Both the position numbers and the translations under genes were made by a program. A DNA stretch of 34,069 nt from Alistipes sp. CAG:831 (lineage in GTDB: Bacteria; Bacteroidota; Bacteroidia; Bacteroidales; UBA932): assembly GCA_000432775.1 (NCBI GenBank), contig HF990416.1:1-34069 (forward strand). Reading direction: 5' to 3'. This document shows positions 24,388-32,776 of this stretch, in pieces. Numbering within the stretch: the stretch's first letter is position 1; each line of letters opens with the position of its first letter. Below the pieces are notes generated by a model. It made no database searches and was not told the origin of the DNA. It saw only the letters and a program-made list of their open reading frames with translations.

Positions 24388-25437
24388 TCAGAACACTTTG
24401 AAGCCCATGGCCTTGCGGGCGAGAGCGAGGGTTGCGGAGGCGGAGGCGCGGGCCTTGTCGCGGCCTTCCGAGACTACGCGGTGGAGGTAGGCATCGTCGT
24501 TGTAGATGGCGTCTATGCGCTCGCGGATAGGGAGGGTCACCTTGCAGATGTCTGCGGCAAGCTGCTTCTTGAGGTCTCCGTAGCGGATGGAGCAGTCGTT
24601 CCATTTCTCACGGAAATACTCCACGGTCGAAGGCTCGGACACGAGGGCCAGAAGGGTGAAGAGGTTGTCTATGCACTCGGGCATGGGGCTGTTAGGCTCA
24701 ACAGGGCCGCTGTCGGTCAAGGCCTTCATGACCTTCTTGGTAATGGTCTTCTCGTCGTCGTAGAGGTAGATGCCGTTGCCCTGGCTCTTGCCCATCTTGC
24801 CGCTGCCGTCGAGACCGGGCACCTTGATGAGCTCTCCTCCGAAGTTGAAGCCGCGGGGCTCTACGAATACCTCCTCGCCGTACATGTTGTTGAAACGGCG
24901 GGCCAGCACCCTGGCGTATTCCAGATGCTGCTCCTGGTCCTTGCCCACGGGCACATAGTCCGCACGATGGATAAGGATGTCGGCGGCCATAAGGACGGGA
25001 TAGGTCAGCAGGCCGGCGCTGATGTTGATGCCCTCGTCGTTGTGGTCATCCTCCGCCACATCCTCGAGACGCACGTTGCGGGCCTTGGCCTTAGCCAGAC
25101 GCACCTTGTCCTTGAAGGTGGTTGTACGTTCCAGCTCGCCCTTGTAGGAGATCATGTTCAGAAGCACATACAGCTCGCTCACTTCCGGAACGTCGCTCTG
25201 CACGAATATCGTGACTTTCTCCGGATCCAGACCGGAAGCCAGATACTCGGCCAGGATGGTCTTGACATTCGCATGGAAATCATCCGGATGGGGATGTGTG
25301 GTGAGCGAATGAAGGTCCGCTATGAAATAGAAGCAGTTGTAGTCATCCTGTATCTTTACGAAATTGCGCAGCGCTCCGAAGTAGTTGCCGAGATGAAGAT
25401 GGCCTGTGGAACGGATACCGCTTAATACTGTCTGCAT
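24388..25437 (-). CDS. trpS: Tryptophan--tRNA ligase
   Basis: The product (349 residues) is the class I synthetase that charges tRNA(Trp). The HIGH-type motif is TGHLHLGN at 11-18, and the KMSKS-type motif is KMGKS at 214-218. Other landmarks are SGIRSTG, FYFIADLHSLT, YPVLMAADILIHRADYVPVGKDQEQH and VPGLDGSG. A loop of about 20 residues (LAKAKARNVRLEDVAEDDHN) sits between FKDKV and the GLLTYPVLMAAD segment. It starts 48 bp after the recA stop with no promoter match in the gap, so it is probably co-transcribed with recA. A terminator follows. Confidence 0.96.
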   Translation of the reverse strand: MQTVLSGIRSTGHLHLGNYFGALRNFVKIQDDYNCFYFIADLHSLTTHPHPDDFHANVKTILAEYLASGLDPEKVTIFVQSDVPEVSELYVLLNMISYKGELERTTTFKDKVRLAKAKARNVRLEDVAEDDHNDEGINISAGLLTYPVLMAADILIHRADYVPVGKDQEQHLEYARVLARRFNNMYGEEVFVEPRGFNFGGELIKVPGLDGSGKMGKSQGNGIYLYDDEKTITKKVMKALTDSGPVEPNSPMPECIDNLFTLLALVSEPSTVEYFREKWNDCSIRYGDLKKQLAADICKVTLPIRERIDAIYNDDAYLHRVVSEGRDKARASASATLALARKAMGFKVF

Positions 25438-25485
25438 ATCTTATTGTCGTTTTCTTTTATCGTGGTGTAGTTTATAAAATCAAGC

Positions 25486-26517
25486 TCAGTCTTCCATGTT
25501 CTTCATGGTCTCGCGGATCTTTCCCTCTATCTCCTCGCAGAGCTCCGGATTGTCAATGAGCAGTTTCTTGACTGCCTCACGTCCCTGAGCCAGCTTGGAC
25601 TCGCCGTAACTGAACCACGAGCCGCTCTTCTTGATGATGTCGAACTCCACGCCGAGGTCCACGATCTCTCCTATCTTGGAAATACCCTCTCCGAAGACAA
25701 TGTCGAACTCGGCCTTGCGGAACGGAGGAGCCATCTTGTTCTTGACAATCTTGACACGGGTACGGTTGCCGGTGGGATCCTCCCCGTCCTTGAGTTGGGT
25801 GACCTTGCGCACGTCGATGCGGACAGAGGCATAGAACTTCAGTGCGTTTCCGCCCGTGGTGGTCTCGGGATTGCCGAACATCACGCCTATCTTCTCACGC
25901 AGCTGGTTGATGAAGATACAGCAGGTGTTGGTCTTCGAGATATTGGCGGTGAGTTTCCTCAACGCCTGGCTCATCAGTCTGGCCTGCAGGCCCATCTTCT
26001 GGTCTCCCATCTCGCCCTCAATCTCCGCCTTGGGAGTCAGGGCGGCCACGGAGTCCACCACTATGATATCTATGGCCCCGCTGCGGATCAGGTCATCGGC
26101 TATTTCAAGAGCCTGCTCGCCGTTGTCCGGCTGGGATATGAGCAGGGTATCCACATCCACTCCAAGGTTCTTCGCATAAGTGCGGTCGAAAGCATGCTCC
26201 GCATCTATAATCGCTGCGAAACCGCCGGCCTTCTGGGCCTCCGCTATGGCGTGTATGGCGAGGGTGGTCTTACCGCTGGACTCGGGTCCGAATATCTCGA
26301 TTACCCTGCCCCGGGGATATCCTCCTATACCGAGGGCATGGTCCAATGCTATGGAGCCGGAGGGAATGACCGACACGTCCCCTTCCGGACGGTCTCCTAG
26401 CTTCATGATGGCTCCCTTGCCGAAATCCTTTTCAATCTTGTCCATCGTTGCCTGCAGGGCCTTGAGCTTCGCTGCGTTAGCCGCGGCAACATCAATCTGT
26501 TCGAGTTCTTTTGCCAT
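25486..26517 (-). CDS. recA: Recombinase RecA
   Basis: The product (343 residues) is the DNA strand-exchange ATPase for homologous recombination and the DNA-damage response. Walker A is GPESSGKTT at 77-85, followed by IIDAEHAFD, the Walker B region IIVVDSVAALTPKAEIEGEMGD, the L2 loop FINQLREKIGVMFGNPETTTGGNALKFY and the C-terminal acidic tail. The N-terminal extension EQIDVAAANAAKLKALQATMDKIEKDFG is typical of Bacteroidetes RecA. It is the first gene of a probable recA-trpS unit and has a recognisable promoter. Confidence 0.98.
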   Translation of the reverse strand: MAKELEQIDVAAANAAKLKALQATMDKIEKDFGKGAIMKLGDRPEGDVSVIPSGSIALDHALGIGGYPRGRVIEIFGPESSGKTTLAIHAIAEAQKAGGFAAIIDAEHAFDRTYAKNLGVDVDTLLISQPDNGEQALEIADDLIRSGAIDIIVVDSVAALTPKAEIEGEMGDQKMGLQARLMSQALRKLTANISKTNTCCIFINQLREKIGVMFGNPETTTGGNALKFYASVRIDVRKVTQLKDGEDPTGNRTRVKIVKNKMAPPFRKAEFDIVFGEGISKIGEIVDLGVEFDIIKKSGSWFSYGESKLAQGREAVKKLLIDNPELCEEIEGKIRETMKNMED

Positions 26518-26539
26518 ACTTTTTCAATTAATTCGAATG

Positions 26540-26570
26540 CAAATATAAGCGAAAAATCAAACCTTAGCAA
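26540..26570 (-). promoter_or_regulatory. recA: recA promoter
   Basis: On the minus strand TTGC (26567-26570), a 19-bp spacer and TATATTTG (26540-26547) fit the Bacteroidetes -33/-7 pattern. The predicted start point is about 15 bp before the recA ATG. A 28-bp perfect palindrome begins 6 bp upstream of the -33 element. Confidence 0.6.
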
Positions 26571-26603
26571 TGTAAAAACGGCTATAAACGTTTATAGCCG
26601 TTT
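26571..26603 (-). terminator. 28-bp perfect palindrome, probable terminator of the efflux operon
   Basis: Positions 26576-26603 are a perfect 28-bp palindrome with arms AAACGGCTATAAAC and GTTTATAGCCGTTT and no loop. On the minus strand it is followed by TTAC, giving a five-T run, 45 bp after the pump gene stop. It is also directly upstream of the recA promoter, so a regulatory role is possible. A partial direct repeat (CGTTTATA at 26589 and 26599) continues to its right. Confidence 0.55.
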
Positions 26604-26647
26604 ATAACCGTTTCGACACGCTTATGAGGTACTGGACTGTCCCTGTC

Positions 26648-29600
26648 TTACTCTCCGGACGGCGCATCGCCGGCAGAAGGCACCGATATGTCCCATATCC
26701 CGGCGGCAAGCTCCAGTTCCACGAGAGCAACCGCCTGTCCGTAAATCACATCGATATACCTTGCCCTCACATCATTGTAAGTGCGCTGGGCATCCAGAAC
26801 CTCGAGCAGGGACACCTCTCCCTGAGAATAGCTGTAAAGCATTCCGTCCATCAGGCCCCGTGCCTCCGAAAGCAGCCTGTCCCTGCCGGAAGCCACCTGC
26901 TCCGACAGCAGGACATAGCGCCGGTAAGCCTGCAGCACCTCAGTCTCTATCTGCACTTCCACCTGTCTGGTCTGCATCCGGGCCTGTGTCTGCCTGCCGC
27001 GGGCAGCATCGAGCGCTCCCCGGTTGAAATTGGAGAATTTCAGAGGAACCGCTATTCCCGCCGAAATGCCGGTAAAAGCAGGGGCCGGGGCGATTTCATT
27101 CCGGACCTGGGAGTTGACATTGGCTCCTATGGACAGTTCCACATCCGTACCCCTCTCCTTCCGGACGAGGTTCAGGGCAGCTGCCGCCACCTCCTCATTG
27201 CACATTGCGACCATCAGGTCGGACCGTCCTTCAGAAGCGGCCGCAAGCAGCGAATCGAGGACAAAATCCCGCACGAGCGGTGTCAGGCAGGCATCCGGCA
27301 AAAAGAGGGTATCCCGCGGAGACCGTCCCATCTGTACGCTCAGGGCCGCAAGAGCCTGGTACAGGCCGGCTTCGGCCTCCGCCATCTCATTAAGCCGGAT
27401 ATCCGCCTCCAGACGGCTCTGCCGCGCGGCAAGTTCCGTAATCTCCCCCGCCTCGAAACGCAGGCTGTCGCTCACTGCCAGCTGCCGGATATTGTCATAG
27501 GAATCCAGCTGCACCCGGTAGAGCTCGCACTGCCTCATGGCTTCCAGATAGACCATTGTAGCCTGAGCCCGGAGGTTGCGCAGGTAATCCTCCAGCAGCG
27601 CCACAGCCAGTGCCCGCTGCCCTGAAGCCAGATCCATTCTGGCCCGACGCACCCCGAACGTTATGTTCTTGCTCAGCCCGAACTCGGCTCCCTGGCCCAT
27701 GGCCATGCTCCAGTCACTGTTGTTGAAATATGATGCCGAAAAGGCGAAGTCCCCGAATACACCGGCTGCGGTCAGCTCGGCCTGGGAAATATCGACATTC
27801 AGCTTTTCGGCGGCATATTCGAGATTGCCATCAGCCACTGCCTCAAGATAGGCGTCATAACTGATTTTTACCGGAGACAGGCTTTGGGCCTGCACGTCCT
27901 GAGTCAGGGCCGGCAATACCGCTGCACAGCACAACAGGGACAGAACAACAGGCAGGACCCGCTGTGCCGCATACGTTTTTTTCTTTTCCGACAATCCGAG
28001 CCTGCGCTTTTCCACCAGATAGTACAGCACGGGCAGCACGAAAAGAGTCACCAGAGTGGCGAAGAGCAGCCCGTAGACAATCACGGTGGCAAGAGGTCTC
28101 TGCACGTCAGAACCTATGCCTGTGGCCAGGGAGGCCGGCAGCAGTCCGAAAATGGCCACTGTGGCTGTCATCATCATGGGACGAAGACGGTGCGCCGCCC
28201 CGTCGATGACCGCCTCCTTCAGCTGCCACCCTTTCTTCCGCAGGATGTTGATATGGGAGAGCATGATCACCCCGTTCTGAATAGCCAGGCCGAAAAGGGC
28301 AATGAAGCCCACTGCGGAAGAGATATTGAAGCTCATCCCCCGCACCACCAGTGCCAGCATGCCGCCGAAAACCATCAGAGGCAGCAGAGCAATCAGCAGC
28401 CCGGCCTGCCGGAAGTTGCCGAAGGAGAAAAACAGCAGCAGGAACATCACGGCGAGGGTCACCGGCACTATCAGCGCCAGACGGCTGAAAGCGCGGTTCT
28501 GGTTCTCGAGCTGACCGCCCCTGGTATAATGGAAATCGCGATGGTCGTAGAAGACATTGCGGCTTATCTCCCGGTCAGCCTCGGCCACGAAAGAAGAGAG
28601 GTCGCGGTCGCGGAGATTGACCTGTATGGTCGTGACGCGCCGGTTCATCTCCCGCGAGATTATGCTGGCTCCTATGGTAGTACGCACATCTGCCACTGAC
28701 GACAGCGGAATCTTTGCACCGGAGGCGGATGTCAGCATGAGAGCCCCTATCTTCTCCGGCGTATCCCTGGACTCCTCCGTATAGCGGCAGGTCACATCGT
28801 AGACTCTGCTGCCCACAAAGACCTGGGAGACAGCCTTGCCGCCCAAGGCCACCTCGATAAGTTCCGCCACATCGGCGACATTGAGCCCGTACTGGGCTAT
28901 TCTGTCCCTGTCCACCACTATCTGCAGCTGCGGCAGAAACGGCTCCTCGGCCAGCCTTACATCACCGGCACCTTCCACCCCGGAAATCACCTGCGCCATC
29001 TGCTCCGCAATCCGCCTCGCCTCATCCAGGTCCTCGCCGTATATCTTGACAGCCAGATCACTGTGCGCTCCGGCGATCTGGTCCATCACCATATCTATGA
29101 TCGGCTGGGAGAATCCCGCCCCGTACCCGGGCATCGTTTCTATCATGGCCGCCATATCCTCCACCAGGTCCGCCTTCCGCCTGCCTCTATCCCACTCCTT
29201 ATAGGGTTTCAGTCCTACCATCACCTCGATATGGGAGAACGAGAACGGACACACGCCCTCGTCATCGCGCCCTGTCTGGGTCATGACGTATGTCACCTCG
29301 TCGAACTCCTTCAGCCTGTGCCTCAGCTCAGTGGCCATCTCGGAAGACTTCTCGAGGGACATACCGGCCGGCAGCTGCACCTGTATCCAGATACTGCCCT
29401 CGTCCAGTTCCGGCATGAAATCCTTGCCCACATACACCGACAGTCCAATGACAGCCGCAAGCACTGCGGCAATGGGCGCAATCAGCTTCCGGGGAGCTCC
29501 GATGATGGCGGCCGTAGCAGCTTTATACCTGACCGTCAAGGCCTCCATCCATTTGTTACGGTACACCTTCTGCGGCTTGCGGTAGACCGAATAGGCCAGT

Positions 29601-31060
29601 CCGGGGATGAGCAGCAGGGCCGCCGCCAGAGCGCCCAGCAGGGCGAAGCTCAGGGTAAATGCCATCGGGGTAAACAGCTTGCGCTCCACCCGGTCAAATG
29701 CGAAGAGCGGCAGGTAGGCGGTGATGATGATAAGGGTAGCGAAGAAAATAGGCTTGGCCACCTCTGCCGCCCTCTGGGCTATCGTCCTGCGGTCCAGCAG
29801 CGCGGAGGGATCGTCCTCCCTTTTCTTGAGGATGGTCTCCATCATCACGATGGTGCCGTCCACTATGATTCCGAAGTCTATGGCTCCGAGCGAAAGGAGG
29901 TTGGCCGGAATGTCCGTCAGCCACATGAGGATAAATGCAATAAGCAGCGACAGGGGAATGGTGACGGTCGCCAGCAGGGCGCTCCTGGGGCTGCCGAGGA
30001 AAATCATCAATATGGCCAGCACCAGCAGGATACCGAAGGAAAGGGTATGCACTATGGTATGAAGGGTGGCGTCCACCAGATCGGTACGGTCGTAGAAGAC
30101 CTTCAGCCGCACTCCCTCCGGGAGGATGTTCTCATTGAGGTCCTGCACCGCCCGCTTTACCTCCCGGAGCACCTGCGAGGGGTTCTCATAACGGAGCAGC
30201 TGGACCATGCCCTGCACTCCGTCCTCATAGTCCGTCTCATCGTCGAGATAGCCCATGATGCCCTTGCGCTCTAAGTTGCCGTACTTGAGCGTACCGACGT
30301 CCCGGAGATAGACGGGAGCTCCTCCGTCACTGCGGACCACGATGTTGCCTAAATCGTCCAGGTCCTGGACCAGACCCACCCCGCGGATCACATAGCTCAG
30401 GTCCCCGCGCATGAGGGTACTGCCTCCGGCATTGGCGTTATTGTCCTCTATCGCATCGGTCACCTCGCTCAGCGAGAGACCGTAGGCGGTCAGCCGGTCG
30501 GGGTCTATCTCGATCTGATACTGGGTAGTGATACCGCCGAAATTGGAGACGTCCGCGATTCCGTAAATCTGTTTCAGACGGGGTATAATCACCCAGTGGT
30601 TCAGGTCCGTCAGCTCTCTGAGGCTGCGGTCTCCCGTGACCACATAGCGGAATATCTCGCCCGTCGGGGAGGTCAGCGGGTCGAGTCCCGGCTGCGCCCC
30701 GAAGGGCAGCTCGATGTCCGCGATCCGCTCCATCACCCGCTGCCTGGCCCAGTAGTCGTCCACCCCGTCCTCGAAGACAAGGGTTATCTTGGATATGCCG
30801 AAAAAATTCTTGCTGCGCATCACCTTCAGACCGGGAATTCCGTTCAGTTCCCTCTCCAAAGGCACGGTAATCTGCTGTTCTATCTCGGCTACGGCGAGTC
30901 CGGGCACCTGGGTGGCCACTCCCACAGACACATCGGCGATATCGGGATAGGCGTCTATCGCCAGATGCTTCCAGGCATACATTCCGAGGGCCGCGAGCAG
31001 GATGAACACGGCCAGCACGAGCCATCTGCGCTCGAGCAGTCTGTCTATAAACTTCTCCAT
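26648..31060 (-). CDS. CzcA-type heavy-metal RND pump fused to a TolC-like domain
   Basis: The product has 1470 residues. Residues 1 to about 1030 are a heavy-metal-efflux RND transporter with twelve membrane spans and two large periplasmic loops. TM4 carries DFGIIVDGTIVMMETIL (about 393-409), the D...D...E proton-relay pattern of CzcA-type Zn/Co/Cd/Ni pumps rather than the CusA pattern, so a divalent-metal substrate is favoured. Residues about 1035-1060 form a second signal-peptide-like stretch (RVLPVVLSLLCCAAVLPAL...VQAQ), then a TolC-type outer-membrane factor domain fills about 1060-1470 with long coiled helices. The TolC part could be released by signal peptidase. It lies 3 bp after the adaptor gene. 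Similar fusions occur in Bacteroidetes. No frameshift is visible at the junction. Confidence 0.92.
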   Translation of the reverse strand: MEKFIDRLLERRWLVLAVFILLAALGMYAWKHLAIDAYPDIADVSVGVATQVPGLAVAEIEQQITVPLERELNGIPGLKVMRSKNFFGISKITLVFEDGVDDYWARQRVMERIADIELPFGAQPGLDPLTSPTGEIFRYVVTGDRSLRELTDLNHWVIIPRLKQIYGIADVSNFGGITTQYQIEIDPDRLTAYGLSLSEVTDAIEDNNANAGGSTLMRGDLSYVIRGVGLVQDLDDLGNIVVRSDGGAPVYLRDVGTLKYGNLERKGIMGYLDDETDYEDGVQGMVQLLRYENPSQVLREVKRAVQDLNENILPEGVRLKVFYDRTDLVDATLHTIVHTLSFGILLVLAILMIFLGSPRSALLATVTIPLSLLIAFILMWLTDIPANLLSLGAIDFGIIVDGTIVMMETILKKREDDPSALLDRRTIAQRAAEVAKPIFFATLIIITAYLPLFAFDRVERKLFTPMAFTLSFALLGALAAALLLIPGLAYSVYRKPQKVYRNKWMEALTVRYKAATAAIIGAPRKLIAPIAAVLAAVIGLSVYVGKDFMPELDEGSIWIQVQLPAGMSLEKSSEMATELRHRLKEFDEVTYVMTQTGRDDEGVCPFSFSHIEVMVGLKPYKEWDRGRRKADLVEDMAAMIETMPGYGAGFSQPIIDMVMDQIAGAHSDLAVKIYGEDLDEARRIAEQMAQVISGVEGAGDVRLAEEPFLPQLQIVVDRDRIAQYGLNVADVAELIEVALGGKAVSQVFVGSRVYDVTCRYTEESRDTPEKIGALMLTSASGAKIPLSSVADVRTTIGASIISREMNRRVTTIQVNLRDRDLSSFVAEADREISRNVFYDHRDFHYTRGGQLENQNRAFSRLALIVPVTLAVMFLLLFFSFGNFRQAGLLIALLPLMVFGGMLALVVRGMSFNISSAVGFIALFGLAIQNGVIMLSHINILRKKGWQLKEAVIDGAAHRLRPMMMTATVAIFGLLPASLATGIGSDVQRPLATVIVYGLLFATLVTLFVLPVLYYLVEKRRLGLSEKKKTYAAQRVLPVVLSLLCCAAVLPALTQDVQAQSLSPVKISYDAYLEAVADGNLEYAAEKLNVDISQAELTAAGVFGDFAFSASYFNNSDWSMAMGQGAEFGLSKNITFGVRRARMDLASGQRALAVALLEDYLRNLRAQATMVYLEAMRQCELYRVQLDSYDNIRQLAVSDSLRFEAGEITELAARQSRLEADIRLNEMAEAEAGLYQALAALSVQMGRSPRDTLFLPDACLTPLVRDFVLDSLLAAASEGRSDLMVAMCNEEVAAAALNLVRKERGTDVELSIGANVNSQVRNEIAPAPAFTGISAGIAVPLKFSNFNRGALDAARGRQTQARMQTRQVEVQIETEVLQAYRRYVLLSEQVASGRDRLLSEARGLMDGMLYSYSQGEVSLLEVLDAQRTYNDVRARYIDVIYGQAVALVELELAAGIWDISVPSAGDAPSGE

Positions 31061-31063
31061 AGC

Positions 31064-32161
31064 CTACATATTCAGGTATATTCCACCACGGGTCATGACC
31101 GTCTCGCCTCCGTCCAGTCCGCCGAGTATACGCACGTTGCCGTCCCCGACAGTCTCGGAGACCACCCTGCGCCTCAGCAGGGAGCCGTCCCCGAGCCGCT
31201 GGTACACGAAGTCACTGCCGCTCTCCTGCATCAGGGCCGTGGCCGGCAGGATAATGGACTCCCGCGGAGTGCCGGAGAAGAGGACGTTGCAGAACATCCC
31301 GAGCTTGAGACTGCGGGCAGAATTGTCACACTCCACTATCACCTCCAGAGCCCGGCTGTCCGGGTCCACCATCTCGCCCACATAGTGTATCCGCCCCGTG
31401 TATATCATGTCCGGAGCCGAGGGTATATGGACCTCCGCCCTGTCCCCTTCCTGCACTGCTCCGAAATAGCGTTCCTTGACAAAGGCCCTTACCCACACCT
31501 TCGAGAGATCGGCCACCACTGCCAGCGGACCTTCTCCCTCGGAGACATAGCTGCCGATGGTCATGTCGCAGCTGAGCACCTCGCCCGCTATCGGAGAGAC
31601 TGCCGTAAGCGGCTGCCCCATCCGCAGAGAGGCCGTATCAGCATTGAAAATACGCAGTACCGCGGCAGCCTGCTCCAGCTCCCGCTCCGCGATATAGGCC
31701 TCGCTCCTGGCCTGTTCCAACTCCCGGACCGCCCCCACTCCGTTGCGGGAGAGTCCGCTCTGACGGGCATAGCGCCTTGCCGCCAGTTCATTATTGGACT
31801 TTGCGGAAAAATACGTCCTCACCGCCTCGTAGAAATCCGAGGAGCCGAGGGCAAATACCGGAGTTCCCTCCTCCACCCTCTGCCCGAGACGCACGCTGCA
31901 TCCCTCCACCCTGCCGGAGAAAGGGGCGGAGATCTCCGCTATCTTTCCCGCCACGGGGGTCACCTCGCCCACAGTACGGAACTGCGCCGACCAAGTCTCA
32001 GGTTCTACGGTTGTAAATTCTATCTGCTTGAGTATAGGTGAATTGTTGCTGATTATCACAGTGTCGCCGCGACGGATTACCTCAGCGGTTTCCTGTGTGG
32101 TCCTGTTGCCGGCGCATGCTGTCAGCATCAGCATGAGGCCGGGTATGAAATATCTGTACAT
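31064..32161 (-). CDS. Efflux RND periplasmic adaptor (CusB/CzcB family) lipoprotein
   Basis: The product has 365 residues with a lipoprotein signal (MYRYFIPGLMLMLTAC, Cys16). It shows lipoyl halves (ISAPFSGRVEGCSVRLGQRVEEGTPVFALGS and VSPIAGEVLSCDMTIGSYVSEGEGPLAVVADLSKVWV), a central hairpin (about 110-170), a beta-barrel region (GDRAEVHIPSAPDMIYTGRIHYVGEMVD) and a membrane-proximal end (PATALMQESGSDFVYQRLGDG). It should couple the pump to its TolC-like domain across the periplasm. No Met- or His-rich metal-binding extension is seen. It is co-transcribed with the pump, 3 bp upstream. Confidence 0.94.
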   Translation of the reverse strand: MYRYFIPGLMLMLTACAGNRTTQETAEVIRRGDTVIISNNSPILKQIEFTTVEPETWSAQFRTVGEVTPVAGKIAEISAPFSGRVEGCSVRLGQRVEEGTPVFALGSSDFYEAVRTYFSAKSNNELAARRYARQSGLSRNGVGAVRELEQARSEAYIAERELEQAAAVLRIFNADTASLRMGQPLTAVSPIAGEVLSCDMTIGSYVSEGEGPLAVVADLSKVWVRAFVKERYFGAVQEGDRAEVHIPSAPDMIYTGRIHYVGEMVDPDSRALEVIVECDNSARSLKLGMFCNVLFSGTPRESIILPATALMQESGSDFVYQRLGDGSLLRRRVVSETVGDGNVRILGGLDGGETVMTRGGIYLNM

Positions 32162-32246
32162 GAATGTTCTATCTAAATAATTACAATGTAGTTACCCGAC
32201 CGGACACATTGCGGCCCGCCGGGAAAGAATGGAATGGGGAAATAAT

Positions 32247-32606
32247 TCAGACAGAACGTACGGGAGGGGCCCTGAGGCCATGGAGCAGCGGCACTCCGGC
32301 CACTGCCTCACTGCATCCGCTTTCAGAATACACCGCCACCGGAATACGGCAGACATCGTCCACGGTCACCGTCTCCGCCGCAAAGAAGACAGAGGCGTTG
32401 AACGCGGATATCACCCTCAGGTCATTGGCGGTGTGCGTATGGTCCGGAAGACCGTCGGTATTCTTGGCGTAAGGATGCGAGTGGGTTATGGAATAACCCT
32501 GATAATAATGCGTATGGACAAACAGCGTATTGCTCACGTAGAACCCTATGAACAGGGATACGAGAAGGCAGTTCAGAAAGCGGTATTTTCTCAGCCGTTT
32601 TACCAT
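32247..32606 (-). CDS. Small His-rich exported protein of the efflux locus
   Basis: The product has 119 residues: a basic N-terminus and hydrophobic segment (MVKRLRKYRFLNCLLVSLFIGFYVS), then a periplasmic part with clustered histidines (HTHYYQGYSITHSHPYAK...DHTHTA). These are candidate metal ligands. The ATG at 32606 (or 32612) is preferred because the open frame to 32678 adds only a Gly/Arg-rich stretch ahead of the membrane anchor. It is the first gene of the efflux locus, 85 bp before the adaptor, so it may bind or sense the exported metal. That role is inferred; I do not recognise a named family. Confidence 0.7.
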   Translation of the reverse strand: MVKRLRKYRFLNCLLVSLFIGFYVSNTLFVHTHYYQGYSITHSHPYAKNTDGLPDHTHTANDLRVISAFNASVFFAAETVTVDDVCRIPVAVYSESGCSEAVAGVPLLHGLRAPPVRSV

Positions 32607-32691
32607 AGACATTCCAGGAATGCGCGAATATACGAAAAAATCTCCGCCCGCAGCACCGCCCCTGCAAGAAAGCTGCAAATCTGTCGAAAAC

Positions 32692-32753
32692 CAGCTGAAT
32701 CTCGGTTTTTTTTCAAGATTCAGCTGATTTCTGACAGAAATTGCTTACATTTG
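32692..32753 (+). promoter_or_regulatory. ATPase-gene promoter with overlapping inverted repeat
   Basis: TACATTTG at 32746-32753 matches the -7 consensus, 23 bp before the ATG. The inverted repeat CAGCTGAATCT (32692-32702) and AGATTCAGCTG (32716-32726), with a 13-nt T-rich loop, ends exactly where the -33 box would lie. It could be an operator; alternatively it is a structural hairpin between the divergent genes. Confidence 0.5.
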
Positions 32754-32776
32754 CATAAAACAAAATACTGACTGAT

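Noticed and set aside
24301..25425. 374-codon open frame on the plus strand
   Set aside because: It is antisense to trpS; the opposite strand encodes a full synthetase with both class I motifs.
24388..25437. KMGKS instead of KMSKS in trpS as a defect
   Set aside because: Variation at this position is tolerated in TrpS family members, and the rest of the active site is intact, so it is not treated as inactivating.
29063..32041. 403- and 481-codon plus-strand frames
   Set aside because: They are antisense to the RND pump and adaptor, which have clear motifs and tight operon spacing.
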